Source of the DNA: Apostichopus japonicus
Taxonomy: Eukaryota > Echinodermata > Holothuroidea > Aspidochirotida > Stichopodidae
NCBI RefSeq assembly: GCF_037975245.1
Contig: NC_092562.1
Location: forward strand, 7,169,501-7,233,500
Direction: 5' to 3'
DNA: 64,000 nucleotides
The notes under the pieces are model-generated. The model searched no databases. It saw nothing but the letters and a program-made list of their open reading frames with translations, and had not been told where the DNA came from. This document shows, one piece after another, positions 43,116 to 58,439 of this stretch. The position numbers and the translations under genes were made by a program. Position 1 is the first letter of the stretch. Each line of letters opens with the position of its first letter.

Positions 43116-45096
43116 AATGTTCGGTGCCGATCAATCGAATGTGCGGTACCGAAACATCGAATGTGCGGTACCGATAAATCGAATGTGCGGTACCGATCAT
43201 TCGAATGTGCGGTACCGATCATTCGAATGTGCGGTACCGATCAATCGAATGTTCGGTACCGATCAATCGAATGTGCGATACCGATCAATAGAATGTGCGG
43301 TACCGATAAATCGAATGTGCGGTACCGATAAATCGAATGTGCGGTACCGATAAATCGAATGTGCGGTACCTATAAATCCAATGTGCGGTACCGATAAATC
43401 GAATGTGCGGTACCGATAAATCGAATGTGCGGTACCGATCAATCGAATGTGCGGTACCGATCAATCGAATGTGCGGTAGAGATAAATCGAATGTGCGGTA
43501 CCGATCAATCGAATGTGCGGTAGTGATCAATCGAATGTGCGGCACCGATAAATCGAATGTGCGGTAACGATCATTCGAATGTTCGGTACCGATCAATCGA
43601 ATGTTCGGTACCGATCAATCGAATGTGCGATACCGATCAATAGAATGTGCGGTACCGATAAATCGAATGTGCGGTACCGATAAATCGAATGTGCGGTACC
43701 GATCATTCGAATGTGCGGTACCGATCATTCGAATGTGCGGTACCGATCAATCGAATGTTCGGTACCGATCAATCGAATGTGCGATACCGATCAATAGAAT
43801 GTGCGGTACCGATAAATCGAATGTGCGGTACCGATAAATCGAATGTGCGGTACCGATCAATCGAATGTGCGGTACCTATAAATCCAATGTGCGGTACCGA
43901 TAAATCCAATGTGCGGTACCGATAAATCGAATGTGCGGTACCGATCAATCGAATGTGCGGTACCGATCAATCGAATGTGCGGTAGAGATAAATCGAATGT
44001 GCGGTACCGATCAATCGAATGTGCGGTAGTGATCAATCGAATGTGCGGCACCGATCAATCTAATGTGCGGTACCGATAAATCGAATGTGCGGTAACGATC
44101 ATTCGAATGTTCGGTGCCGATCAATCGAATGTGCGGTACCGATCAATCGAATGTGCGGTACCGATCAATCGAATGTGCGGTACCGATCATTCGAATGTTC
44201 GGTACCAAATATTCGAATGTGCGGTACCGATCAATCGAATGTTCGGTACCGATCAATCGAATGTGCGATATCGATCAATAGAATGTGCGGTACCGAAAAA
44301 TCGAAGATGCGGTACCGATAAATCGAATGTGCGGTACCTATAAATCGAATGTGCGGTACCGATCAATAGAATGTGCGGTACCGAAAAATCGAATGTGCGG
44401 TACCGATAAATCGAATGTGCGGTACCTATAAATCGAATGTGCGGTACCGATAAATCGAATGTGCGATACCTATAAAACGAATGTGCGGAAACGATCATTC
44501 GAATGTGCGGTACCGATCAATCGAATGTTCGGTACCGATCAATCGAATATGCGATACCGATCAATAGAATGTGCGGTACCGATAAATCGAATGTGCGGTA
44601 GTGATCAATCGAATGTGCGGTACCTATAAATCGAAGGTGCGGTACCGATAAATCGAATGTGCGGTACCTATAAATCGAATGTGCGGTACCGATCATTCGA
44701 ATGTGCGGTACCGATAAATCGAATGTGCGGTACCGATAAATCGAATGTGCGGTACCGATCATTCGAATGTGCGGTAACGATCATTCGATTGTTCGGTATC
44801 GATCAATCGAATGTTCGGTACCGATCAATCGAAAGTGCGGTACCGAACAATCGAATGTGCGGTAGTGATCAATCGAAAGTGCGGTACCGATAAATCGAAT
44901 GTGCGGTACCGATCATTCGAATGTGCGATACCGATCATTTGAATGTTCGGTATCGGTCAATCGAATGTGCGGTACCTATCAATCGAATGTGCGGTACCGA
45001 TCAATCGAATGTCCGGTAGAGATAAATGGAATGTGCGGTAGTGATCAATCGAATGTGCGGTACCGATCAATCTAATGTGCGGTACCGATAAATCGA

Positions 45097-48000
45097 ATGT
45101 GCGGTAACGATCATTCGAATGTTCGGTGCCGATCAATCGAATGTGCGGTACCGAAACATCGAATGTGCGGTACCGATAAATCGAATGTGCGGTACCGATC
45201 ATTCGAATGTGCGGTACCGATCATTCGAATGTGCGGTACCGATCAATCGAATGTTCGGTACCGATCAATCGAATGTGCGATACCGATCAATAGAATGTGC
45301 GGTACCGATAAATCGAATGTGCGGTACCGATAAATCGAATGTGCGGTACCGATCAATCGAATGTGCGGTACCTATAAATCCAATGTGCGGTACCGATAAA
45401 TCCAATGTGCGGTACCGATAAATCGAATGTGCGGTACCGATCAATCGAATGTGCGGTACCGATCAATCGAATGTGCGGTAGAGATAAATCGAATGTGCGG
45501 TACCGATCAATCGAATGTGCGGTAGTGATCAATCGAATGTGCGGCACCGATCAATCTAATGTGCGGTACCGATAAATCGAATGTGCGGTAACGATCATTC
45601 GAATGTTCGGTGCCGATCAATCGAATGTGCGGTACCGATCAATCGAATGTGCGGTACCGATCAATCGAATGTGCGGTACCGATCATTCGAATGTTCGGTA
45701 CCAAATATTCGAATGTGCGGTACCGATCAATCGAATGTTCGGTACCGATCAATCGAATGTGCGATATCGATCAATAGAATGTGCGGTACCGAAAAATCGA
45801 AGATGCGGTACCGATAAATCGAATGTGCGGTACCTATAAATCGAATGTGCGGTACCGATCAATAGAATGTGCGGTACCGAAAAATCGAATGTGCGGTACC
45901 GATAAATCGAATGTGCGGTACCTATAAATCGAATGTGCGGTACCGATAAATCGAATGTGCGATACCTATAAAACGAATGTGCGGAAACGATCATTCGAAT
46001 GTGCGGTACCGATCAATCGAATGTTCGGTACCGATCAATCGAATATGCGATACCGATCAATAGAATGTGCGGTACCGATAAATCGAATGTGCGGTAGTGA
46101 TCAATCGAATGTGCGGTACCTATAAATCGAAGGTGCGGTACCGATAAATCGAATGTGCGGTACCTATAAATCGAATGTGCGGTACCGATCATTCGAATGT
46201 GCGGTACCGATAAATCGAATGTGCGGTACCGATAAATCGAATGTGCGGTACCGATCATTCGAATGTGCGGTAACGATCATTCGATTGTTCGGTATCGATC
46301 AATCGAATGTTCGGTACCGATCAATCGAAAGTGCGGTACCGAACAATCGAATGTGCGGTAGTGATCAATCGAAAGTGCGGTACCGATAAATCGAATGTGC
46401 GGTACCGATCATTCGAATGTGCGATACCGATCATTTGAATGTTCGGTATCGGTCAATCGAATGTGCGGTACCTATCAATCGAATGTGCGGTACCGATCAA
46501 TCGAATGTGCGGTAGTGATCAATCGAATGTGCGGTACCGATCAATCTAATGTGCGGTACCGATAAATCGAATGTGCGGTACCGATCATTCGAATGTGCGG
46601 TACCGCTCAATCGAAAGTGCGGTACCGAACATTCGAATGTGGGGTACCGATAAATCGAAAGTACGGTACCTAACAATCGAATGTGCGGTACCGATCAATC
46701 GAATGTGCGGTACCGATCATTCGAATGTGCGGTACCGATCAATCGAATGTGCGATACCGAACAATCGAATGTGCGGTACCGATAAATCGAATGTGCGGTA
46801 CCGATAAATCGAATGTGCGGTACCGATCAATCGAATGTGCGGTACCGATCAATCGAATGTGCGGTAGAGACAAATCGAATGTGCGGTACCGATCAATCGA
46901 ATGTGCGGTAGTGATCAATCGAATGTGCGGTACCGATCAATCTAATGTGCGGTACCGATAAATCGAATGTGCGGTACCGATCATTCGAATGTTCGGTGAC
47001 GATCAATCGAATGTGCGGTACCGAAACATCGAATGTGCGGTACCGATAAATCGAATGTGCGGTACCGATCATTCGAATGTGCGGTACCGATCATTCGAAT
47101 GTGCGGTACCGATCAATCGAATGTTCGGTACCGATCAATCGAATGTGCGATACCGATCAATAGAATGTGCGGTACCGATAAATCGAATGTGCGGTACCGA
47201 TAAATCGAATGTGCGGTACCGATAAATCGAATGTGCGGTACCTATAAATCCAATGTGCGGTACCGATAAATCGAATGTGCGGTACCGATCAATCGAATGT
47301 GCAGTATCGATCAATCGAAAGTGCGGTACCGATCAATCGAATGTGCGGTACCGATAAATCGAATGTGCGGTACCGATAAATCGAATGTGCGGTAACGATC
47401 AATCTAATGTGCGATACCGATCATTTGAATGTTCGGTATCGGTCAATCGAATGTGCGGTACCTATTAATCGAATGTGCGGTACCGATCAATCGAATGTCC
47501 GGTAGAGATAAATAGAATGTGCGGTACCGATCAATCGAATGTGCGGTAGTGATCAATCGAATGTGCGGTACCGATCAATCTAATGTGCGGTACCGATAAA
47601 TCGAATGTGCGGTACCGATCATTCGAATGTGCGGTACCGCTCAATCGAAAGTGCGGTACCGAACATTCGAATGTGGGGTACCGATAAATCGAAAGTGCGG
47701 TACATAACAATCGAATGTGCGGTACCGATCAATCGAATGTGCTGTACCGATCATTCGAATGTGCGGTACCGATCAATCGAATGTGCGGTACCGAACAATC
47801 GAATGTGCGGTACCGATAAATCGAATGTCCGGTGCCGTTCTATCGATTGTGCGGTACCCATAAATCGAATGTGCGGTACCGGTCAATCGAATGTCCGGTA
47901 GAGATAAATCGAATGTGCGGTACCGATCAATCGAATGTGCGGTAGTGATCAATCGAATGTGCGGTACCGATCAATCTAATGTGCGGTACCGATAAATCGA

Positions 48001-48901
48001 ATGTGCGATACCGATCATTCGAATGTGCGGTACCGATCATTCGAATGTGCGGTACCGATCAATCGAATGTTCGGTACCGATCAATCGAAAGTGCGATTCC
48101 GATCAATAGAATGTGCGGTACCGATAAATCGAATGTGCGGTACCGATAAATCGAATGTGCGGTACCTATAAATCCAATGTGTGGTACCGATAAATCGAAT
48201 GTGCGGTACCGATCATTCGAATGTGCAGTATCGATCAATCGAATGTGCGGTACCGATCATTCGAATGTGCGGTACCGATCATTCGAATGTTCGGTACCGA
48301 TCAATCGAATGTGCGATACCGATCAATAGAATGTGCGGTACCGATAAATCGAATGTGCGGTACCGATAAATCCAATGTGCGGTACCTATAAATCCAATGT
48401 GCGGTACCGATAAATCGAATGTGCGGTACCGATCATTCGAATGTGCAGTATCGATCAATCGAATGTGCGGTACCGATCATTCGAATGTGCGGTACCGATC
48501 AATCGAATGTTCGGTACCGATCAATCGAATGTGCGGTACCGATCAATCGAAAGTGCGGTACCGAACAATCGAATGTGCGGTAGTGATCAATCGAAAGTGC
48601 GGTACCGATCAATCGAATGTCCGGTAGAGATAAATGGAATGTGCGGTACCGATCAATCGAATGTGCGGTAGTGATCAATCGAATGTGCGGTACCGATCAA
48701 TCTAATGTGCGGTACCGATAAATCGAATGTGCGGTACCGATCATTCGAATGTGCGGTACCGCTCAATCGAAAGTGCGGTACCGAACATTCGAATGTGGGG
48801 TACCGATAAATCGAAAGTGCGGTACCTAACAATCGAATGTGCGGTACCGATCAATCGAATGTGCGGTACCGATCATTCGAATGTGCGGTACCGATCATTC
48901 G
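45097..48901 (+). repeat. 3.8-kb satellite segment, copy 2
   Basis: This is the partner of 39,267-43,115, with a clean two-monomer deletion near 46,500. Its left part also matches 43,600-44,990 at 1,496 bases (68 monomers), so the module found at 39.5-40.7 kb exists three times. The copies diverge at about 48,901, where this one continues with ccgaatatt and the other with gtgccgatcaat. Confidence 0.86.
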
Positions 48902-51900
48902 AATGTTCGGTACCGAATATTCGAATGTGCGGTACCGATCAATCGAATGTGCGGTACCGATCAATCGAATGTGCGGTACCGATCATTCGAATGTTCGGTA
49001 CCAAATATTCGAATGTGCGGTACCGATCAATCGAATGTTCGGTACCGATCAATCGAATGTGCGATATCGATCAATAGAATGTGCGGTACCGAAAAATCGA
49101 AGGTGCGGTACCGATAAATCGAATGTGCGGTACCTATAAATCGAATGTGCGGTACCGATCAATAGAATGTGCGGTACCGAAAAATCGAAGGTGCGGTACC
49201 GATAAATCGAATGTGCGGTACCGAAAAATCGAAGGTGCGGTACCGATAAATAGAATGTGCGGTACCGATAAATCGAATGTGCGATACCTATAAAACGAAT
49301 GTGCGGAAACGATCATTCGAATGTGCGGTACCGATCAATCGAATGTTCGGTACCGATCAATCGAATGTGCGATACCGATCAATAGAATGTGCGGTACCGA
49401 TAAATCGAATGTGCGGTACCGATAAATCGAATGTGCGGTACCTATAAATCGAAGGTGCGGTACCGATAAATCGAATATGCGGTACCTATAAATCGAATGT
49501 GCGGTACCGATCATTCGAATGTGCGGTACCGATAAATCGAATGTGCGGTACCGATAAAACGATTGTGCGGTACCGATAATTCGAATGTGCGGTAACGATC
49601 ATTCGATTGTTCGGTATCGATCAATCGAATGTTCGGTACCGATCAATCGAAAGTGCGGTACCGAACAATCGAATGTGCGGTAGTGATCAATCGAAAGTGC
49701 GGTACCGATAAATCGAATGTGCGGTACCGATCATTCGAATGTGCGATACCGATCATTTGAATGTTCGGTATCGGTCAATCGAATGTGCGGTACCTATCAA
49801 TCGAATGTGCGGTACCGATCAATCGAATGTCCGGTAGAGATAAATGGAATGTGCGGTACCGATCAATCGAATGTGCGGTAGTGATCAATCGAATGTGCGG
49901 TACCGATCAATCTAATGTGCGGTACCGATAAATCGAATGTGCGGTACCGATCATTCGAATGTGCGGTACCGCTCAATCGAAAGTGCGGTACCGAACATTC
50001 GAATGTGGGGTACCGATAAATCGAAAGTACGGTACCTAACAATCGAATGTGCGGTACCGATCAATCGAATGTGCGGTACCGATCATTCGAATGTGCGGTA
50101 CCGATCAATCGAATGTGCGATACCGAACAATCGAATGTGCGGTAGTGATCAATCGAATGTGCGGTACCGATCAATCGAATGTGCGGTACCGATAAATCGA
50201 ATGTGCGGTAACGATCATTCGAATGTTCGGTGCCGATCAATCGAATGTGCGGTACCGATAAATCGAATGTGCGATACCTATAAAACGAATGTGCGGTAAC
50301 GATCATTCGAATGTGCGGTACCGATCAATCGAATGTTCGGTACCGATCAATCGAATGTGCGATACCGATCAATAGAATGTGCGGTACCGATAAATCGAAT
50401 GTGCGGAACCGATAAATCGAATGTGTGGTACCTATAAATCGAATGTGCGGTACCGATCATTCGAATGTGCGGTACCGATAAATCGAATGTGCGGTACCTA
50501 TAAATCGATTGTGCGGTACCGATCATTCGAATGTGCGGTACCGATCAATCGAATGTCCGGTATAGATAAATGGAATGTGCGGTACCGATCAATCTAATGT
50601 GCGGTAGTGATCAATCGAATGTGCGGTACCGATCAATCTAATGTGCGGTACCGATAAATCGAATGTTCGGTACCGAACAATCGAATGTGCGGTACCGATA
50701 AATAGAATGTTCAGTACCGATCATTCGAATGTGCGGTACCGATCAATCGAATGTGCGGTACCGATCAATCGAATGTTCGGTACCGATCATTCGAATAAGC
50801 GGGACCGATAAATCGAAGGTGGGGTACCGATAAATCGAAAGTGCGGTACCGATTAATCGATTGTGCGGTACCGATAAATCGAATGTGCGGTATCGATCAA
50901 TCGAATGTACGGTACCGACCAATCGAATGTGCGGTACCGATCAATCGAATGTGCGGTACCGATCAATCCAATGTGCGGTACCGATCAATCGAATGTGCGG
51001 TACCGATCATTCGAATGTTCGGTACCGATCATTCGAATGTGCGGTACCGATAAATCGAATGTGCGGTACCGATAAATCGAATGTGCGGTACCTATAAATC
51101 GAATGTGCGGTACCGATAAATCGAATGTGCGGTACCGATCATTCGAATGTGCAGTATCGATCATTCGAATGTGCGGTACCGATCATTCGAATAAGCGGGA
51201 CCGATAAATCGAATGTGCCGGGACCGATAAATCGAAAGTGCGTTACCGCTCAATTGAAAGTGCGGTACCGAACATTCGAATGAGCGGTAGTGATAAATCG
51301 AATGTGCGGTACCGATAAATCGAATGTACGGTACCTATAAATCGAATGTGCGGTACCGATAAATCGAATGTGCGGTACCGACCAATCGAATGTGCAGTAT
51401 CGATCATTCGAATGTGCGGTACCGATCATTCGAATGTTCGGTACCGAATATTCGAATGTGCGGTACCGATAAATCGAATGTGCGGTACCTATAAATCGAA
51501 TGTGCGGTACCGATTATTCGAATGTGCGGTACCGATAAATCGAATGTGCGGTACCCATAAATCGAATGTGCGGTACCGATCATTCGAATGTGCGGTAACG
51601 ATCATTCGAATGTTCGGTATCGATCAATCGAATGTGCGGTACCGATCAATCGAAAGTGCGGTAGTGATCAATCGAAAGTGCGGTACCGATAAATCGAATG
51701 TGCGGTACCGATCATTCGAATGTGCGATACCGATCATTTGAATGTTCGGTATCGGTCAATCGAATGTGCGGTACCTATCAATCGAATGTGCGGTACCGAT
51801 CAATCGAATGTCCGGTAGAGATAAATGGAATGTGCGGTACCGATCAATCGAATGTGCGGTAGTGATCAATCGAATGTGCGGTACCGATCAATCTAATGTG

Positions 51901-54900
51901 CGGTAGAGATAAATCGAATGTGCGGTACCGATCATTCGAATGTGAGGTACAGATCAATCGAATGTGCGGTACCGATCAATCGAATGTGCGGTACCGATCA
52001 ATCGAATGTGCGGTACCGATCATTCGAATGTTCTCTACCGAATATTCGAATGTGCGGTACCGATAAATCGAATGTGCGGTACCTATAAATCGAATGTGCG
52101 GTACCGATTTTTCGAATGTGCGGTACCGATAAATCGAATGTGCGGTACCTATAAATCGAATGTGCGGTACCGATCATTCGAATGTTCGGTACCGAAGATT
52201 CGAATGTGCGGTACCGATAAATCGAATGTGCGGTACCTATAAATCGAATGTGCGGTACCGATTATTCGAATGTGCGGTACCGATAAATCGAATGTGCGGT
52301 ACCTATAAATCGAATGTGCGGTACCGATCATTCGAATGTGCGGTAACGATCATTCGAATGTTCGGTATCGATCAATCGAATGTGCGGTACCGATCAATCG
52401 AAAGTGCGGTAGTGATCAATCGAAAGTGCGGTACCGATAAATCGAATGTGCGGTACCGATCATTCGAATGTGCGATACCGATCATTTGAATGTTCGGTAT
52501 CGGTCAATCGAATGTGCGGTACCTATTAATCGAATGTGCGGTACCGATCAATCGAATGTCCGGTAGAGATAAATAGAATGTGCAGTACCGATCAATCGAA
52601 TGTGCGGTAGTGATCAATCGAATGTGCGGTACCGATCAGTCTAATGTGCGGTACCGATCATTCGAATGTGCGGTACCGCTCAATCGAAAGTGCGGTACCG
52701 AACATTCGAATGTGGGGTACCGATAAATCGAAAGAGCGGTACATAACAATCGAATGTGCGGTACCGATCAATCTAATGTGCGGTACCGATAAATCGAATG
52801 TGCGATACCGATCATTCGAATGTGCGGTACCGATCATTCGAATGTGCGGTACCGATCAATCGAATGTTCGGTACCGATCAATCGAATGTGCGATACCGAT
52901 CAATAGAATGTGCGGTACCGATAAATCGAATGTGCGGTACCGATAAATCCAATGTGCGGTACCTATAAATCCAATGTGCGGTACCGATAAATCGAATGTG
53001 CGGTACCGATCATTCGAATGTGCAGTATCGATCAATCGAATGTGCGGTACCGATCATTCGAATGTGCGGTACCGATCAATCGAATGTTCGGTACCGATCA
53101 ATCGAATGTGCGGTACCGATCAATCGAAAGTGCTGTACCGAACAATCGAATGTGCGGTAGTGATCAATCGAAAGTGCGGTACCGATCAATCGAATGTCCG
53201 GTAGAGATAAATGGAATGTGCGGTACCGATCAATCGAATGTGCGGTAGTGATCAATCGATGGTGCGGTACCGATCAATCTAATGTGCGGCACCGATAAAT
53301 CGAATGTGCGGTACCGATCATTCGAATGTGCGGTACCGCTCAATCGAAAGTGCGGTACCGAACATTCGAATGTGGGGTACCGATAAATCGAAAGTGCGGT
53401 ACCTAACAATCGAATGTGCGGTACCGATCAATCAAATGTGCGGTACCGATCATTCGAATGTGCGGTACCGATCAATCGAATGTGTGGTACCGAACAATCG
53501 AATGTGCGGTACCGATAAATCGAATGTGCGGTGCCGTTCTATCGATTGTGCGGTACCCTTAAATCGAATGTGCGGTACCGATCAATCGAATGTCCGGTAG
53601 AGATAAATCGAATGTGCGGTACCGATCAATCGAATGTGCGGTAGTGATCAATCGAATGTGCGGTACCGATCAATCGAATGTGCGGTACCGATAAATCGAA
53701 TGTGCGATACCGATCATTCGAATGTTCGGTGCCGATTAATAGAATGTGCGGTACCGAAACATCGAATGTGCGGTACCGATAAATCGAATGTGCGGTACCG
53801 ATCATTCGAATGTGCGGTACCGATCATTCGAAAGTGCGGTACCGATCAATCGAATGTTCGTTACCGATCAATCGAATGTGCGATACCGATCAATAGAATG
53901 TGCGGTACCGATAAATCGAATGTGCGGTACCTATAAATCCAATGTGCGGTACCGATAAATCGAATGTGCGGTACCGATCATTCGAATGTGCAGTATCGAT
54001 CAATCGAATGTGCGGTACCTATAAATCGAATGTGCGGTACCGATAAATCGAATGTGCGGTACCGATAAATGGAATGTGCGGTAACGATCAATCGAATGTG
54101 CGGTACCGATCAATCGAATGTGCGGTACCGATCAATCGAATGTGCGGTACCGATCATTCGAATGTTCGGTACCGAATATTCGAATGTGCGGTACCGATCA
54201 ATCGAATGTTCGGTACCGATCAATCGAATGTGCGATATCGATCAATAGAATGTGCGGAATTGAAAAATCGAAGGTGCGGTACCGATAAATCGAATGTGCG
54301 GTACCTATAAATCGAATGTGCGGTACCGATTATTCGAATGTGCGGTGCCGATAAATCGAATGTGTGGTACCTATAAATCGAATGTGCGGTACCGATCATT
54401 TGAATGTGCGGTAACGATCATTCGAATGTTCGGTATCGATCAATCGAATGTGCGGTACGGATCAATCGAAAGTGCGGTAGTGATCAATCGAAAGTGCGGT
54501 ACCGATAAATCGAATGTGCGGTACCGATCATTCAAATGTGCGATACCGATCATTTGAATGTTCAGTATCGGTCAATCGAATGTGCGGAACCTATCAATCG
54601 AATGTGCGGCACCGATCAATCGAATGTCCGGTAGAGATAAATGGAATGTGCGGTACCGATCAATCGAATGTGCGTTACTGATCAATCCAATGTGCGGTAC
54701 CGATCAATCTAATGTGCGGTACCGATAAATCGAATGTGCGGTACCGATCATTCGAATGTGCGGTACCGCTCAGTCGAAAGTGCGGTACCGAACATTCGAA
54801 TGTGGGGTACCGATAAATCGAAAGTGCGTTACCGCTTAATCGAAAGTGCGGTACCGAACATTCGAATGTGCGGTACCGATCAATCTAATGTGCGGTACCG

Positions 54901-57819
54901 ATAAATCGAATGTGCGGTAACGATCATTCGAATGTGCGGTACCGATCAATCGAATGTTCGGTACCGATCGATCGAATGTGCGATACCGATCAATAGAATG
55001 TGCGGTACCGATAAATCGAATGTGCGGTGCCGATAAATCGAATGTGCGGTACCTATAAATCGAATGTGCGGTACCGATCATTCGAATGTGCGGTACCGAT
55101 AAATCGAATGTGCGGTACCTATAAATCGATTGTGCGGTACCGATCATTCGAATGTGCGATACCGATCATTCGAATGTTCGGTATCGGTCAATCGAATGTG
55201 CGGTACCTATCAATCGAATGTGCGGTACCGAACAATCGAATATGCGGTAGTGATCAATCGAATGTGCGGTACCGATAAATCGAATGTGCGGTACCAATCA
55301 TTCGAATGTGCGGTACCGATCAATCGAATGTCCGGTATAGATAAATGGAATGTGCGGTACCGATCAAAAGAATGTGCGGTAGTGATCAATCGAATGTGCG
55401 GTACCGATCAATCTAATGTGCGGTACCGATAAATCGAATGTTCGGTACCGAACAATCGAATGTGCGGTACCGATAAATAGAATGTTCAGTCCCGATCATT
55501 CGAATGTGCGGTACAGATCAATCGAATGTGCGGTACCGATCAATCGAATGTTCGGTACCGATCATTCGAATAAGCGGGACCGATAAATCGAATGTGGGGT
55601 ACCGATAAATCGAAAGTGCGGTACCGATTAATCGATTGTGCGGTACCGATAAATCGAATGTGCGGTATCGATCAATCGAATGTACGGTACCGACCAATCG
55701 AATGTGCGGTACCGATCAATCGAATGTGCGGTACCGATCAATCAAATGTGCCGTACCGATCAATCGAATGTGCGGTACCGATCATTCTAATGTGCGGTAC
55801 CGATCATTCGAATGTGCGGTACCGATCAATAGAATGTGCGGTACCGATCAATCTAATGTGCGGTACGGATCATTCGAATGTGAGGTACCGATCAATCGAA
55901 TGTGCGGTACCGATCAATCGAATGTGCGGTACCGATCAATCGAATGTGCGGTACCGATCATTCGAATGTTCGGTACCGATCATTCGAATGTGCGGTACCG
56001 ATAAATCGAATGTGCGGTACCGATAAATCGAATGTGCGGTACCTATAAATCGAATTTGCGGTACCGATAAATCGAATGTGCGGTACCGATCATTCGAATG
56101 TGCAGTATCGATCATTCGAATGTGCGGTACCGATCATTCGAATAAGCGGGACCGATAAATCGAATGTGCCGGGACCGATAAATCGAAAGTGCGTTACCGC
56201 TCAATTGAAAGTGCGGTACCGAACATTCGAATGTGCGGTAGTGATAAATCGAATGTGCGGTACCGATAAATCGAATGTACGGTACCTATAAATCGAATGT
56301 GCGGTACCGATAAATCGAATGTGCGGTACCGACCAATCGAATGTGCAGTATCGATCATTCGAATGTGCGGTACCGATCATTCGAATGTTCGGTACCGAAT
56401 ATTCGAATGTGCGGTACCGATAAATCGAATGTGCGGTACCTATAAATCGAATGTGCGGTACCGATTATTCGAATGTGCGGTACCGATAAATCGAATGTGC
56501 GGTACCTATAAATCGAATGTGCGGTACCGATCATTCGAATGTGCGGTAACGATCATTCGAATGTTCGGTATCGATCAATCGAATGTGCGGTACCGATCAA
56601 TCGAAAGTGCGGTAGTGATCAATCGAAAGTGCGGTACCGATAAATCGAATGTGCGGTACCGATCATTCGAATGTGCGATACCGATCATTTGAATGTTCGG
56701 TATCGGTCAATCGAATGTGCGGTACCTATTAATCGAATGTGCGGTACCGATCAATCGAATGTCCGGTAGAGATAAATAGAATGTGCGGTACCGATCAATC
56801 GAATGTGCAGTAGTGATCAATCGAATGTGCGGTACCGATCAATCTAATGTGCGGTACCGATAAATCGAATGTGCGGTACCGATCATTCGAATGTGCGGTA
56901 CCGCTCAATCGAAAGTGCGGTACCGAACATTCGAATGTGGGGTACCGATAAATCGAAAGTGCGGTACATAACAATCGAATGTGCGGTACCGATCAATCGA
57001 ATGTGCGGTACCGATCATTCGAATGTGCGGTACCGATCAATCGAATGTGCGGTACCGAACAATCGAATGTGCGGTACCGATAAATCGAATGTGCGGTGCC
57101 GTTCTATCGATTGTGCGGTACCCATAAATCGAATGTGCGGTACCGGTCAATCGAATGTCCGGTAGAGATAAATCGAATGTGCGGTACCGATCAATCGAAT
57201 GTGCGGTAGTGATCAATCGAATGTGCGGTACCGATCAATCTAATGTGCGGTACCGATAAATCGAATGTGCGATACCGATCATTCGAATGTGCGGTACCGA
57301 TCATTCGAATGTGCGGTACCGATAAATCGAATTTTCGGTACCGTTCAATCGAATGTGCGGTACCGATAAATCGAATGTGCGGTACCGATAAATCGAATGT
57401 GCGGTACCGATCAATCGAATGTGCGGTACCGATAAATCGAATGTGCGGTACCGATAAATCGAATGTGCGGTACCGATCATTCGAATGTGAGGTACAGATC
57501 AATCGAATGTGCGGTACCGATCAATCGAATGTGCGGTACCGATCAATCGAATGTGCGGTACCGATCATTCGAATGTTCGGTACCGAATATTCGAATGTGC
57601 GGTACCGATCATTCGAATGTTCGGTACCGATAAATCGAATGTGCGATATCGATCAAAAGAATGTGCGGTACTGAAAAATCGAAGGTGCGGTACCGATAAA
57701 TCGAATGTGCGGTACCTATAAATCGAAAGTGCGGTACCGATCATTCGAATGTGCGGTACCGATAAATCGAATGTGCGGTAGTGATCAATCGAATGTGCGG
57801 TACCGATAAATCGAATGTG

Positions 57820-58095
57820 CGGTACCGATCAATCGAATGTGCGGTACCGATCATTCGAATGTGCGGTACCGATCAATCGAATGTGCGGTACCGATAAATC
57901 GAATGTGCGGTACCGTTCAATCGAATGTGCGGTACCGATAAGTCGAATGTGCGAAACCGAGAAATCGATTGTGGGGTACCGATAAATGGAATGTACGGTA
58001 CCGATAAATCGAATGTGCGGTACCGATCAATCGAAGGTGCGGTACAAATAAAATAAATGTGCGGTACCGATAAATCGAATGTGCGGTACCGATCA
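57820..58095 (+). repeat. Left arm of a 276-base inverted duplication at the array switch
   Basis: These bases match the reverse complement of 58,654-58,929 about an axis at 58,374.5, with a 558-base spacer. Rare variants prove it is a real duplication and not chance pairing of monomers: ccgttcaatcg, gataagtcg, gcgaaaccgagaaatcgattg, gtggggtacc, gataaatggaatgtacgg, cgaaggtgcggtac and an odd aaataaaataaatg unit. I saw one internal mismatch (58,047: A here, C in the complement of the other arm). Outside the arms the two sides part company. Confidence 0.9.
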
Positions 58096-58439
58096 ATCGA
58101 ATGTTCGGTACCGATAAATCGAATGTGCGATACCGATCAATCGAATGTGCGGTACCGATCAATCGAATGTGCGGTACCGATCAATCGAATGTGCGGTACC
58201 GAACATTCGAATGTGCGGTACCGATCATTCGAATGTGCGGTACCGATCATTCGAATGTGCGGTACCGATCAATCGAATGTGCGGTACCGATATATCGAAT
58301 GTGCGGTACCGATCAATCGAATGTGCGGTACCGAACAATCGAATGTGCGGTACCGATAAATCGAATGTGCGGTACCGTTCTATCGATAGTGCGGGACCGA
58401 TAAATCGAATGTGCGGTACCGATCAATCGAATGTGCGGT

